64,000 bases of DNA from Variovorax sp. dw_308 (GTDB lineage: Bacteria; Pseudomonadota; Gammaproteobacteria; Burkholderiales; Burkholderiaceae_C), in the NCBI RefSeq assembly GCF_019207085.1, contig NZ_JAATOM010000005.1:62001-126000 (forward strand), written 5' to 3'. A program made the translations under genes and the position numbers. The number at the start of each line of letters is the position of its first letter. The first letter of the stretch is position 1. Of the stretch, positions 52,396-62,213 are shown piece after piece. A model generated the notes under the pieces. It searched no databases. It had not been told where the DNA came from and saw only the letters and a list, made by a program, of their open reading frames with translations.

Positions 52396-53682
52396 TCATT
52401 CGTAGACCTCGGCGTCCGGATTGGTCGCCTCGAGTTCGTAGCTGGCCGCCACCATGGCCAGCCGGGCCACCACGCCGTACATGTAGAAGCGGTTCGGCGC
52501 GCTGGCGCCGGGTTTGGCGCCGGGCTGAGGTAAGTGCGCACTCTCCGAAAAAGCCAATGGCACGAAGCTCGCGCCCGGGGAGACCAGGCTTTCATCGGGG
52601 CTGCGGCCGGCATGCACGCGGTAGAAGCCGCCGACCACGTAGCGGTCCATCATGTAGACCACCGGCTCGGCCACGCCATCGTGCACGCGCTCGTTGGTCA
52701 GCACGCCTTCCTGCACGATCAACGGCTCGAACTCGGCGGTCGGGCTCATCATGCTGCGCGTCTTGGGGTCGAGCGAATCCAGGTCCTTCACGTCGCGCAC
52801 CGTCAGCACGCCGACGCCGGCGGCGCCGTTGTCGGGCTTGATGATGGCGAAGGGCTTCTCGTTGATGCCGTATTCCTTGTACTTGCGGCGCACCTTGGTC
52901 AGCACCGTATCGACATGGCTGGCCAGCACGTCCATGCCGGTCTTCGAGCCGAAGTTGACGCCTTCGGCGCGCGCATACATCGGGTTGATGAGCCACGGGT
53001 CGATGCCCAGCAGCTTACCGAAGCGCTTGGACAACTCCTCGTAGCTGTGGAAATGGTTGCTCATCCGCCGCGACGGCCAGGCCGCATGCAGCGGCGGCAG
53101 CAGGTACTGCTCGTGCAGGTCTTCCAGGATGCCCGGGATGCCGGCCGACAGGTCGTTGTTCAGCAGGATGGTGCAGGGGTCGAAGTTCTTCAGGCCCAGG
53201 CGGCGCTTGGTGCGCACCACGGGCTCCAGGCAGACCGTCTCGCCGTTCGGCAGCGCGATCTTCTTGGGCGACTTGATGGCCGGGTCGATGGAGCCGACCC
53301 GCACATTGAGCCCGGCCATCTGGAAGATGTGCACCAGCTGGGCGACGTTGGCCAGGTAGAAGGTGTTGCGCGAGTGGTTTTCGGGGATGACCAGCAGGTT
53401 GCGCGCTTCCGGGCAGATCTTCTCGATCGCGGCCTGGGCGGCCTGCACCGCCAGCGGAAGCATTTCCCGGGTCAGGTTGTTCCAGCCGCGCGGGAACATG
53501 TTGGTGTCCACGGGCGCGAGCTTGAAGCCGGCGTTGCGCACGTCGACCGAGGTGTAGAACGGCGGCGTGTGCTCCATCCATTCCAGCCGGAACCAGCGCT
53601 CGATGGCCGGCATGGAGTCGAGCACGCGCTGCTCGAGCTCGTTGATGGGGCCGGTCAGGGCGGTGACGAGGTGGGGGACCAT
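52396..53682 (-). CDS. gshA: Glutamate-cysteine ligase, proteobacterial type
   Basis: Catalyses the first step of glutathione synthesis. The 428-residue protein belongs to the beta-proteobacterial family unrelated in sequence to E. coli GshA; key stretches are FYTSVDVRNAGFKLAPVDTN, NNLTREMLPLA, AIIKPDNGAAGVGVLTVRD (ATP-binding) and YMMDRYVVGGFYRVH. It is flanked by K+ transporter genes on the same strand (kup 120 bases downstream, trkH 97 bases upstream), and its partner gshB is several kilobases off. Confidence 0.94.
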   Translation of the reverse strand: MVPHLVTALTGPINELEQRVLDSMPAIERWFRLEWMEHTPPFYTSVDVRNAGFKLAPVDTNMFPRGWNNLTREMLPLAVQAAQAAIEKICPEARNLLVIPENHSRNTFYLANVAQLVHIFQMAGLNVRVGSIDPAIKSPKKIALPNGETVCLEPVVRTKRRLGLKNFDPCTILLNNDLSAGIPGILEDLHEQYLLPPLHAAWPSRRMSNHFHSYEELSKRFGKLLGIDPWLINPMYARAEGVNFGSKTGMDVLASHVDTVLTKVRRKYKEYGINEKPFAIIKPDNGAAGVGVLTVRDVKDLDSLDPKTRSMMSPTAEFEPLIVQEGVLTNERVHDGVAEPVVYMMDRYVVGGFYRVHAGRSPDESLVSPGASFVPLAFSESAHLPQPGAKPGASAPNRFYMYGVVARLAMVAASYELEATNPDAEVYE

Positions 53683-53779
53683 GGACGGGGGACCTTCGGA
53701 AAACCGGAGTGCGATTGTAGGGAATTGGGGCTGACCCCCGGCTTTTGCAACCGCGCGATGGCGGCGACTTGGCGGCTTG

Positions 53780-55246
53780 CTACTTGCGCCAGAAGGAAGG
53801 CGTCAGCAGCGCCAGGAAACTCAGCAGCTCCAGCCGTCCCAGCACCATCGCGAAGGTGCAGATCCACACCTGGAAGTTCGTCAGCACGCCGAAATGCGAC
53901 GACGGCCCGATGTCCCCGAGCCCCGGCCCTGTGCAGTTGACGCTGGCGAGCACGGCGCTGAAGGCGGTGATGGGGTCGAGGTCGGTCAGCACCATCAGCA
54001 TGCTCAGCGAAATGATGGTCACGCCATAGACGAGCATGAAGGCCAGCACCGAGAAGATCACCCGGTTGTCGATCACCGTGTTCCCCAGCGTCACCGGCTG
54101 CACGGCGCGCGGATGCACCAGCCGCGTCATCTCGCGCAGTGCCTGCTTCACCAGGATCAGCACGCGCACCATCTTGATGCCGCAGCCGGCCGAACCGGCG
54201 CTGGTGGCCAGCCCCGAGAGCAGCAGCATGAGCATGGGCGCGAAGGCCGGCCATTTCAGGTAGTCGACGGTGGCGTAGCCGGTCGTGCTGCCCACCGAGA
54301 TAGTGTGGAAGATGCCGTAGCGCAACGCGTCGAGCGGGCCGTAGACGCCCTTGATCCACAGCACGGCCGAAACCACCAGGCCGCCGCCAACCAACGCGAT
54401 GAGCGTCGCGCGCATCTCGGGATCGCGCCAGAAGCCGCGCAGGCTGCGCTTGCGCACGGCGATGAAATACAGCGCGAAGTTGCAACTCGCGGCCAGCATG
54501 AACAGGACGGCGATCGCTTCCAGCCAAGGCGAATTGAAGTGCGCAAAGCTCGCGTCATGCGAGGACAACCCGCCCAGGCTCACCGTGCTGAACATGTGCA
54601 TGAGCGCGTCCATCGGCGTCATGCCGGCGGCCCAGTAGGCCAGTCCGCAGACCACGGAGAAGGTCGAGTAGATGCCCCACAGCCCCTTGGCGGTTTCCTT
54701 CACGCGCGGCGTGAGCTTGCTGTCCTTGATCGGCCCGGCGATCTCGGCCTTGAAGAGCTGGCTGCCGCCCACGCCCAGCAGCGGCAGGACCGCCACCGCC
54801 AGCACCAGGATGCCCATGCCGCCGAGCCACTGCAGGAAGGTGCGCCAGAAGTTGATCGACAGCGGCAGATCGTCGAGCTTGGTCAGCACCGTGGCGCCGG
54901 TCGTGGTCAGCCCCGACACGGCCTCGAAGTAGGCGTGCGTGAAATTGACAGGCCGGCCGATCTGCTGGAGCGCCCACATCAGCGGCACGCTGGCGAAGAC
55001 GGGCAGCAGCACCCAGGTCAGCGACACCAGGAAGATGCCGTGGCGCGGCTGCAGCTCGCGCTTGAACTTGCGCAAGCCGCCCCACAGGAGGAAGCCGACG
55101 ACGAACGTCACCCCGGCCGAAGTGCACCAGACGTGCAGCAGGCCGTCCTTCTGCACCCAGGACACCACGCCGGGCAGCAGCATGCCCAGCGAGAAGAAGC
55201 CCAGCAGCGCACCCAGCACGCGCAGGACAGGAAAGAAGTCGCTCAT
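53780..55246 (-). CDS. trkH: Trk potassium uptake, membrane subunit
   Basis: A 488-residue K+-translocating subunit with four pore repeats; filter-like turns are GLTTTGATVLTKLD, AFSTVSLGG-type (MFSTVSLGGLSSHD), GSAGCGIKMVR and NCTGPGLGDIG. It works in the inner membrane under control of TrkA. It starts 4 bases after the trkA stop and is therefore co-transcribed with it. Confidence 0.95.
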   Translation of the reverse strand: MSDFFPVLRVLGALLGFFSLGMLLPGVVSWVQKDGLLHVWCTSAGVTFVVGFLLWGGLRKFKRELQPRHGIFLVSLTWVLLPVFASVPLMWALQQIGRPVNFTHAYFEAVSGLTTTGATVLTKLDDLPLSINFWRTFLQWLGGMGILVLAVAVLPLLGVGGSQLFKAEIAGPIKDSKLTPRVKETAKGLWGIYSTFSVVCGLAYWAAGMTPMDALMHMFSTVSLGGLSSHDASFAHFNSPWLEAIAVLFMLAASCNFALYFIAVRKRSLRGFWRDPEMRATLIALVGGGLVVSAVLWIKGVYGPLDALRYGIFHTISVGSTTGYATVDYLKWPAFAPMLMLLLSGLATSAGSAGCGIKMVRVLILVKQALREMTRLVHPRAVQPVTLGNTVIDNRVIFSVLAFMLVYGVTIISLSMLMVLTDLDPITAFSAVLASVNCTGPGLGDIGPSSHFGVLTNFQVWICTFAMVLGRLELLSFLALLTPSFWRK

Positions 55247-55250
55247 GACT

Positions 55251-56711
55251 TCAGAAGAAAGTCGCGCCCACGCGGAACAGCTTCTCCACGTCCCGGATCT
55301 GCCGCTTGCGCGGGATGAAGATGACGATGTGGTCGTTGCTCTCGATGACGGTGTTGCCGTGCGGGATGATCACCTGTGGCGGCAGCGGCGGCTCCTTGGC
55401 GGGCGGCGCGCCCTCGCCGATCTCGGGCAGGCCGCGCATGATGAGCCCGACCTGCGCGCCCTTGGGCAGCTTGAGGTCGTCGATGCTGCGCCCGACCACG
55501 CGCGAGGTCCTGCGGTCGCCGCGCGCCACGATCTCCATCGCCTCGGCCACGCCCCGCCGCAGGCTGTGCACCGCCTGCACGTCGCCCTGCCGCACATAGG
55601 CCAGCAACTCGCCCAGCATGGTCTGCGAGGGCGACAAGGCGATGTCGATCTGCGTGCCGTGCATCAGTTCGGCATAGGTGCGGCGGTTGACCAGCGCCAG
55701 CACGCGCGTCGCGCCCATGCGCTTGGCCAGCAGGCTGGCCATGATGTTGTCCTCGTCGTCGCTGGTGAGCGACATGAAGAGGTCGATCGTCTCGATGCCT
55801 TCTTCCTCCAGCATGTCCTCGTCGGTGCCGTCGCCGTGCAGGACCAGCACGCCGGGCAGTTCGGAGGCCAGCTGCACGCAGCGGTCGTGGTCGCGCTCGA
55901 GCACCTTGAGCTGGTAGTCGCGTCCCGTGGCCAGCAGCTGCTTGGCCAGCCGCAGCCCGACCCGGCCACCGCCGGCGATCATGATGCGCTCCACCTCCCG
56001 CTTGGCCGACTGGTCGTAGCGGTGCAGTGCCCCGAGCACGGCCGGCAGGTGCTCGCGCGCCGACAGCACGAACACCTCGTCGCCCGGCTCGATGCGCGTG
56101 ATGCCCTCGCACGTGATGAACACGTCGGGCTTGTCTTCCAGGCGGCGGTAGATCGCGACGATGCGCATGTCGGCATTCGGCACGCACTCGCTCAGTTCCG
56201 CGATGCTGTGCATCACCAGCGGCGCGCCGGCCACGGCCCGCACCGACACCAGGCAAGCCAGCCCGCCGGCAAACTCGCGCACCTGCAAGGCCTCCGGATA
56301 CTCCACCAGCTTGCCGATGTAGCGGGTGAGCGATTCCTCGGGGCAGATGATGCGGTCGACCGCGAAGCCTTCCTTGCCGGTGAGCGGGCTGTCGTCCGTG
56401 TAGGCGCTGGAGCGCACGCGCGCGATGCGCGTGGGAATGCCGAAGACCTGGTAGGCCACCTTGCAGGCCACGAGGTTGGTTTCGTCGAGCGCGGCGCAGG
56501 CAATCAGCATGTCGGCGTCGCGCGCGCCGGCCTCGGCCAGCACCTCGGGCTCGATGCCGCTGCCGACCACGCCGCGCAGTTCGAAGCGGTCTTCCAGCTC
56601 GCGCAGGCGCCGGGCGTCCGTGTCGATGACGGTGATGTCATTGCGCTCGGACACGAGCGTGCCCGCGACGCTCTCGCCGATCCGGCCTGCGCCGAGGATG
56701 ATGATTTTCAA
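55251..56711 (-). CDS. trkA: Trk potassium transporter, NAD-binding regulatory subunit
   Basis: A 486-residue cytoplasmic gating ring subunit made of two RCK_N/RCK_C pairs. The first nucleotide-binding site is IILGAGRIGESVA, the second IMIAGGGRVGLRLAKQLL; each is followed by an RCK_C domain (about 140-220 and 370-480). The start codon is TTG at 56711, supported by GGGGGAG seven bases before it and by the exact family N-terminus MKIIILGAG. It controls the TrkH channel encoded next. Confidence 0.95.
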   Translation of the reverse strand: MKIIILGAGRIGESVAGTLVSERNDITVIDTDARRLRELEDRFELRGVVGSGIEPEVLAEAGARDADMLIACAALDETNLVACKVAYQVFGIPTRIARVRSSAYTDDSPLTGKEGFAVDRIICPEESLTRYIGKLVEYPEALQVREFAGGLACLVSVRAVAGAPLVMHSIAELSECVPNADMRIVAIYRRLEDKPDVFITCEGITRIEPGDEVFVLSAREHLPAVLGALHRYDQSAKREVERIMIAGGGRVGLRLAKQLLATGRDYQLKVLERDHDRCVQLASELPGVLVLHGDGTDEDMLEEEGIETIDLFMSLTSDDEDNIMASLLAKRMGATRVLALVNRRTYAELMHGTQIDIALSPSQTMLGELLAYVRQGDVQAVHSLRRGVAEAMEIVARGDRRTSRVVGRSIDDLKLPKGAQVGLIMRGLPEIGEGAPPAKEPPLPPQVIIPHGNTVIESNDHIVIFIPRKRQIRDVEKLFRVGATFF

Positions 56712-56755
56712 GTGGTGCTCCCCCGGGGCGCTTTATACGCCTGAAGGAGCCCGCA

Positions 56756-58033
56756 TCAACCGCGAACTTCGCCTTGCCCGAGGACCACGTACTTGAGCGA
56801 GGTCAGCCCCTCGATGCCGACCGGGCCGCGCGCATGGAACTTGTCGGTGCTGATGCCGATTTCCGCGCCGAGGCCGAATTCGAAGCCGTCTGCGAAGCGG
56901 GTGCTCGTATTGACCATCACGCTGGCCGAATCCACCTCGCGCAGGAAGCGTTGGGCATGGACGTGGTCGCGCGTGACGATGGCGTCGGTGTGGTGGCTCG
57001 AATAGCGGTTGATGTGGGCGATGGCCTCGTCCACGTCCTTCACCACCTTGATGCTGATCACGGCGGCGAGGTATTCCTCCGACCAGTCGGATTCGACTGC
57101 ATCCACCGCCGCCAGCCCTGCGCCGCGCACGATGGCGCCGGCGGCCGCGTCGCAGCGCATCTCCACGCCCTTGGCAGCGAACACCTCACCGATCAGCGGC
57201 AGGAACTTCGGCGCCGCGCCCTCCGTGACCAGCAGGCCCTCGGCGGCATTGCAGGGGCTGTACTTCTGCGTCTTGGCGTTGTCGACGATCTTCAGCGCCA
57301 TGTCGATCTCGGCCGTGTCATCGACGAAGACGTGGCAGTTGCCGTCCAGGTGCTTGATGACCGGCACCTTGGCCTCGCGGCTGATGCGCTCGATCAGGCC
57401 CTTGCCGCCGCGCGGGATGATCACGTCGACGTATTCGGGCATGGCGATGAGGCGGCCGACGGCTTCGCGGTCGGTGGTCTGCACCAGTTGCACCGCATCG
57501 ACCGGCAGGCCGACCTCGGCCAGCGATTCGGAGACCAGCAGCGCCAGCGCCTTGTTCGATTCGATCGCCTCCGAGCCGCCGCGCAGGATGGCCGCGTTGC
57601 CGCTCTTGATCGCCAGGCTGGCGGCCTCGATGGTCACGTTGGGGCGGCTCTCGAAGATCATGCCGAACACGCCGAGCGGTACGCGCATCTGGCCGACGCG
57701 GATGCCGCTGGGCATCTGCTTCATGCCGATGATCTCGCCGATCACGTCGGGCATGGCGGCGAGCTGTTCGCAGCCCTCGGCCACGGTGGCGAGCACCTTG
57801 GGGGTGAGCTTGAGGCGGTCGACCATCGGTGCCGACAGGCCGGCCGCGACGGCGCGGTCGATGTCGCGGGCGTTGGCTTCGGCCAGTTCCGGCCCGGCTT
57901 CGCGCAGGCGGCGTGCGAGCGCCCTGAGCGCCTTGTTCTTGATGGCGGCATCCGCACGCGCCATCTGTGCGGCGGCGGCCTTGGCTTGCAGGCCGAGCGC
58001 CTGCATGTGTTCGTTGACGTTGAACGCGTTCAT
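56756..58033 (-). CDS. proA: Gamma-glutamyl phosphate reductase
   Basis: Reduces glutamyl-5-phosphate to glutamate-5-semialdehyde with NADPH for proline synthesis. The 425-residue protein has the ALDH fold; the catalytic Cys is in [13 protein letters not shown], with [20 protein letters not shown] and [19 protein letters not shown] as family blocks. Its start overlaps the holA stop by 4 bases, a common arrangement in Burkholderiales. proB is not in the window. Confidence 0.95.
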   Translation of the reverse strand: MNAFNVNEHMQALGLQAKAAAAQMARADAAIKNKALRALARRLREAGPELAEANARDIDRAVAAGLSAPMVDRLKLTPKVLATVAEGCEQLAAMPDVIGEIIGMKQMPSGIRVGQMRVPLGVFGMIFESRPNVTIEAASLAIKSGNAAILRGGSEAIESNKALALLVSESLAEVGLPVDAVQLVQTTDREAVGRLIAMPEYVDVIIPRGGKGLIERISREAKVPVIKHLDGNCHVFVDDTAEIDMALKIVDNAKTQKYSPCNAAEGLLVTEGAAPKFLPLIGEVFAAKGVEMRCDAAAGAIVRGAGLAAVDAVESDWSEEYLAAVISIKVVKDVDEAIAHINRYSSHHTDAIVTRDHVHAQRFLREVDSASVMVNTSTRFADGFEFGLGAEIGISTDKFHARGPVGIEGLTSLKYVVLGQGEVRG

Positions 58034-59103
58034 GCCGGGATTTTCCCACCGCTTGCGCCCGCGCAGGCGCGGCAGGTCATTTGCGCCAGCCGGTGCAGCG
58101 CCTGCCAGCCATTGGCGGGCCAGTCGGGCTGCTTGAGGCCCTTGACGATGCCGTCGACCACGTGGGCAGAACGCAAGAGCTGGTTCAGCCGGCGCTCGTC
58201 GATACGCGGCAGCACGCGCTCGAAAGCGCGCTCCTTGTTGCCCCAGATGCGGTTCTCGCGCAAGGCCATCGGCAGCGGGCGGCCCGCGGCCATCGCGTCC
58301 TTCACTCGCTTGAGCGCGCGGATGTCCTCGGCCAGCGTGTAGTGCACCAGCACCTCGGCCTCGCCCTCGGCCTGCAGGCCGTCGAGCATGCGGGCCACGC
58401 GCTGCGAATTGCCCGCCAGCACCGCCTCGCCGAGCTTGAACACGTCATAGCGCGCCACGTTGTGCACGGCGCTCTCGACCTGTTCCCAGCCCAGTTCGCC
58501 GGGCGGATGCAGCAGCGCGAGCTTCTGGATTTCCTGGTGGGCGGCCAGCAGGTTGCCTTCGACGCGGTCGGCGAAGAACTGCAGGGTGCGCTGGCCCTCC
58601 TCGCCGGCCTTCACCCGCTGGCCCTGCAGCCCCAGCCGCTGGGCGATCCACTGCGGCAGGGCGGCACGCTCGATCGGGTCGATCTGCAGCGTCACGCCGT
58701 TCGATTCGAGCGCGCCGAACCAGGCGCCGGTGCGCGTGGCCTTGTCGAGCCGGGGCAGCACCACCAGCGTGAGCGTGCTGTCGTTGCCGATGGCCGACTG
58801 GCCGAGCTGTTGCAGCGCCACGCTGCCGTCCTTGCCGGGCTTGCCGGAGGGAATGCGGATCTCGACGATCTGCTTGTCGGCGAACAGGCTCAGCGAGCCG
58901 CCGGCCGCGAGCACGGCGCTCCAGTCGAAATGGGCGCCGGCCACGGTGTACGAACTGCGCTCGGTGTAGCCCTGGGTGCGCGCGGCCGTGCGGATCGCGT
59001 CGGCCGCTTCCTGCGCGAGCAGGGGCTCGTCGCCATGCAGGGTGTAGAGGGGGCGCAGCCCATCCTTGAGGTGCGCCGCGAGCCGGCCCAGGGGGAGTTC
59101 CAT
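58030..59103 (-). CDS. holA: DNA polymerase III delta subunit
   Basis: The clamp-loader wrench that opens the beta clamp. At 357 residues it matches the family. The N-terminal AAA-like module begins [20 protein letters not shown] and the clamp-contact region is [30 protein letters not shown]. Like other delta subunits it lacks a Walker A motif. In most relatives leuS and lptE lie just upstream; here the upstream neighbour is an arginase gene. Confidence 0.94.
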   Translation of the reverse strand: MELPLGRLAAHLKDGLRPLYTLHGDEPLLAQEAADAIRTAARTQGYTERSSYTVAGAHFDWSAVLAAGGSLSLFADKQIVEIRIPSGKPGKDGSVALQQLGQSAIGNDSTLTLVVLPRLDKATRTGAWFGALESNGVTLQIDPIERAALPQWIAQRLGLQGQRVKAGEEGQRTLQFFADRVEGNLLAAHQEIQKLALLHPPGELGWEQVESAVHNVARYDVFKLGEAVLAGNSQRVARMLDGLQAEGEAEVLVHYTLAEDIRALKRVKDAMAAGRPLPMALRENRIWGNKERAFERVLPRIDERRLNQLLRSAHVVDGIVKGLKQPDWPANGWQALHRLAQMTCRACAGASGGKIPA

Positions 59104-59179
59104 GGGGCCGGAGTTTAGGAGACTCTGGTCCGGACCGCGGAGGACCGGGCCGCAGCCTCCGTTGGCAGGCTGTTGATGC

Positions 59180-60094
59180 TCAGGCGGCCAGCGCTTGCTC
59201 CTGCAACTCGGCCCGCGCGAAAGCCGACAGCAGCGCGAACGCGGACGCCGCCGTGCGCCCGCCGATGTCGCGCCAAGGGTTGTACTCGGTCAGCTCTATG
59301 GCCACGCAGGCCGGGTCGGCGGCATGGCCGTGGAGGGCCTGCAGTGCGTCGACCAGCGCGATGCCCGCCTCGACCGGCGTGCCGGTGCCGGGTGCATCGG
59401 CGGGGTCGAGCGCGTCGAGGTCGAAGCTCAGGCCCCAGGCCGCGGTGTGCCGGCGCACCAGCGCGAGCCCCTCCGCAAGGCAGGCGCCGAAGCCGCGGCG
59501 ATCGACTTCCGGCATGTACATCACGCGCACGCCCAGCGATTCCAGCAAGGCGCGCTCGCCCACCTCGTAGCTGCGCGCCCCGATGATGACCAGGTTGCCC
59601 GGCTTGACCTTGCCCTTCCAGCCGTAGAGCGAGGTGAGTCCCGGCGTGCCATGGCCAAGCAGCGCGGCCACCGGCATGCCGTGCGGCGCCAGGCTGTCGG
59701 AAGATTCAGGCGTGTGCGCATCGAGGTGCGCGTCGATCCAGATGAGGCCGATGTCGCCCTTCTCGCGCCACGCGTCGGCGACGGCGCTCCAGGTGCCGAC
59801 CGCGCAGGAATGGTCGCCGCCGACGACCACCGGCATCGCGCCCTGCTGCAACTGCCGGCGCACGGCAGCGGCCAGCCTGACGCTGAACTCCTCGACCGAG
59901 TCCAGCCGCGCCTGGGGTTGATCTTCCGGACGCGCTTGCACCATGTCGACCCATCGGGCGTCGCGATGCGGCCCGGCCAGGTGCTGCGCGAGACCGCGCT
60001 CGCGCAGCGCCCGCGCGCCCAGCTTGCAGCCGCTGTCGCTGGCGCCCTCGCCGACCTCGGCGCCGATCAGGGCCAGGGGTTTGTACTTCAGCAT
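59180..60094 (-). CDS. rocF: Arginase
   Basis: Hydrolyses arginine to ornithine and urea in the cytoplasm using a two-manganese centre. The 304-residue protein shows all metal motifs: GGDHS, WIDAHLDAHT and SFDLDALDP (the middle position is Leu rather than the common Val). The ATG at 60094 lies 1 base after the stop of the ornithine cyclodeaminase gene, so the two act as one unit that turns arginine into proline. Confidence 0.94.
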   Translation of the reverse strand: MLKYKPLALIGAEVGEGASDSGCKLGARALRERGLAQHLAGPHRDARWVDMVQARPEDQPQARLDSVEEFSVRLAAAVRRQLQQGAMPVVVGGDHSCAVGTWSAVADAWREKGDIGLIWIDAHLDAHTPESSDSLAPHGMPVAALLGHGTPGLTSLYGWKGKVKPGNLVIIGARSYEVGERALLESLGVRVMYMPEVDRRGFGACLAEGLALVRRHTAAWGLSFDLDALDPADAPGTGTPVEAGIALVDALQALHGHAADPACVAIELTEYNPWRDIGGRTAASAFALLSAFARAELQEQALAA

Positions 60095-60095
60095 T

Positions 60096-61148
60096 TCAAG
60101 CCGCCTTTCGCACGGTGTCGGCGCCTTGCAGGGAGTAGCCGAACAGGTCCTTTGGATCGTCCATGGTCGGCACCAGGTCAATCTCGCGGCCCACGTCGTG
60201 CGCGAGGGCCAGTCGATGCACGTAGCGCAGGGCGGACAGGTCTTCGAGCGCGAAGCCGACCGAATCGAACAGCGTGACCTGCTCTGCGTTGTCCCGCCCG
60301 GCGACCCGGCCGGCCAGCACTTCCCACAGCGCGGTGACGGCGAAATCGGCCGGCATCTGCTGCAGCTCGCCCTCGACGCGGGTCTGCGGCTCGTACTCGA
60401 CGAACACCTTGGCGCGATTGAGGATCTCCGCCTCCAGCTCGGTCTTGCCCGGGCAGTCGCCGCCGACCGCGTTCAGGTGCATGCCGGGCTCCAGCAGGTC
60501 GGCCGTGAGGATGGTCGCGTAGGCCTTGTCGGCTGTCACGGTCGTCACGATGTCCGCGCCCTGCACCGCATCGCGCACGCTGGTGGCGCGGCGCACCTGC
60601 AGCGCACCGCTGCGAATCTGCGGCGCGAGGTTGGCGAGCAGCTTGCTGGTGGCCCGCGGATCGACGTCGTACACGCGCAGTTCGCGGATGCCGAGCCGGT
60701 CCATGAAGGCCAGCGCCTGGAACTCCGATTGCGCGCCGTTGCCGATCAGCGCCATCGAGCGCGAACCGGGCCGGGCCAGCGCGGCGGCGGCCATGACGGA
60801 CGTGGCCGCGGTGCGCAGCGCGGTGGTCATGGTCAGCTCGCTCAGCAGCATCGGGTAGCCGGTGGCCACGTCGGCCAGCACGCCGAAGGCCATCACGGTG
60901 GACATCTGCACGCGCGGGTTGCCGGGATGGCCGTTGACGTACTTGAAGGCGTAGAGCTGCTGGTCCGACACCGGCATCAGCTCGATGACGCCGCCCTTCG
61001 AATGGTTGGCGGTGCGGGCGCTCTTCTGGAAGTCTTCCCAGCGCAGGAAGTCCTCGCGGATGCAGGCTTCCATCTCCCGGCTCATGCGCTGCGCACCGAG
61101 TTGCCGGATCAGGTGCCGCATGTCGTGGATGTCGACGTAGCGTGTCAT
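60096..61148 (-). CDS. Ornithine cyclodeaminase
   Basis: Converts ornithine to proline and ammonia with a tightly bound NAD. The 350-residue protein has the ornithine cyclodeaminase/mu-crystallin fold; substrate-binding residues lie in STVMAFGVLADVATGYPMLL, the NAD loop is MALIGNGAQSEFQALAF, and the catalytic Asp is in NAVGGDCPGKTELE. It is the upstream gene of the arginase pair. Family relatives acting on other 2,3-diamino acids exist, but the arginase partner favours ornithine. Confidence 0.93.
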   Translation of the reverse strand: MTRYVDIHDMRHLIRQLGAQRMSREMEACIREDFLRWEDFQKSARTANHSKGGVIELMPVSDQQLYAFKYVNGHPGNPRVQMSTVMAFGVLADVATGYPMLLSELTMTTALRTAATSVMAAAALARPGSRSMALIGNGAQSEFQALAFMDRLGIRELRVYDVDPRATSKLLANLAPQIRSGALQVRRATSVRDAVQGADIVTTVTADKAYATILTADLLEPGMHLNAVGGDCPGKTELEAEILNRAKVFVEYEPQTRVEGELQQMPADFAVTALWEVLAGRVAGRDNAEQVTLFDSVGFALEDLSALRYVHRLALAHDVGREIDLVPTMDDPKDLFGYSLQGADTVRKAA

Positions 61149-61340
61149 TTGTCTTCCTTGAAGGCCACCGCGGCCGATAAGGAAGTCTAGGTTCGCAGCC
61201 CTCTCTGCAAAGGACGTTGTACGTCGTGCCGAGGCCTTTTCAGGCAGTCTTGAGGCTCAATCACTTCCGATTCGGAAGTCCCGCCTTCCACGCAGGTCCC
61301 GCCATGAGACAGCTTCGGCGAACCCCACGGGGAGCAAGTG

Positions 61341-62213
61341 TCAGGTCCTTGGCACGATGATCACCGGCACGCGCGACGCGCGAACCATCTTGGCGGCGTT
61401 CGAACCCAGGAACACGCGCTGCAGCGCGCCGAGCCGGCTGGAGCCGAGCAGCATCAGCTCGCCCTCCAGCCAATCGACGGCCGCGAGCGCTTCTTCCCAG
61501 TTCGCACCAACGCCGATCGCCGTTTCCACCGGATAGCCCGTCACCGCGATCTGCGCCCGCACCGCATCGAGCGCGGCTTGCGCCTGCGCCGTCCACCGTT
61601 CGAGGATGGCGAACTCGAGTTCCGGCCCGAAGCGCGACGGAAAGGCCAGCCGGTCGCGCACCGCGAAGCTGGCGATGCGCAGCGGGACCGTCAGTGCGCC
61701 GGCCAGGCCCAGCGCATGCAGCACCGTGCTGCTGGCGCCTTCGGTGCCGGAGAAGCCGATCGTCACGCGGGTCGGCGGCGCGGTCGACGCAAAGCCTTGC
61801 GGCGCCACGGCCACCGGTCGCGACGACATGTGCAGCAATTCATCTGTCACGTCGCCCAGCAGCAGGCGCCCGACCGCGTTGCCGCTCGCCGAGCCGAGCA
61901 CGATGAGGTCGGCGGCCTCGCGCTCGGCCGCCTGCGTGAGGCCGACCGTCGCGGACTTGGCGGCGATGCGCTCGTAGCGCACGTTCGGCGCATCGCGCAG
62001 GATGGCGCGGGCGCTGTCGAGCAACGCGGTCGCATGCTCGTCGACGAAGCGGTTGTAGTCCTGGTCGACGCCAAGGGACGAAGGGCCCCAGCTCTCGGGC
62101 GCCACCACGCACACCACGAGCGTGGTGCCGCCGTGCGCGGCGATCGACCGGGCCAGGGCCAGGGCGTCCTGGCCGCCCGTGTCCTGGGTGTAGCCGACGA
62201 TGACGGTCTTCAC
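61341..62213 (-). CDS. Tandem universal stress protein (UspA family)
   Basis: A 290-residue protein with two Usp domains (1-140 and 150-290). The first has an ATP-binding-type signature LIVLGSASGNAVGRLLLGDV, the second LMLLGSSRLGALQRVFLGSN, in which GS...G(9)GS-like spacing is kept. The start is GTG and overlaps the permease stop by 4 bases (GTGA). Amino-acid transporter plus Usp gene pairs are frequent, and the Usp is thought to modulate the transporter. Confidence 0.92.
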   Translation of the reverse strand: MKTVIVGYTQDTGGQDALALARSIAAHGGTTLVVCVVAPESWGPSSLGVDQDYNRFVDEHATALLDSARAILRDAPNVRYERIAAKSATVGLTQAAEREAADLIVLGSASGNAVGRLLLGDVTDELLHMSSRPVAVAPQGFASTAPPTRVTIGFSGTEGASSTVLHALGLAGALTVPLRIASFAVRDRLAFPSRFGPELEFAILERWTAQAQAALDAVRAQIAVTGYPVETAIGVGANWEEALAAVDWLEGELMLLGSSRLGALQRVFLGSNAAKMVRASRVPVIIVPRT

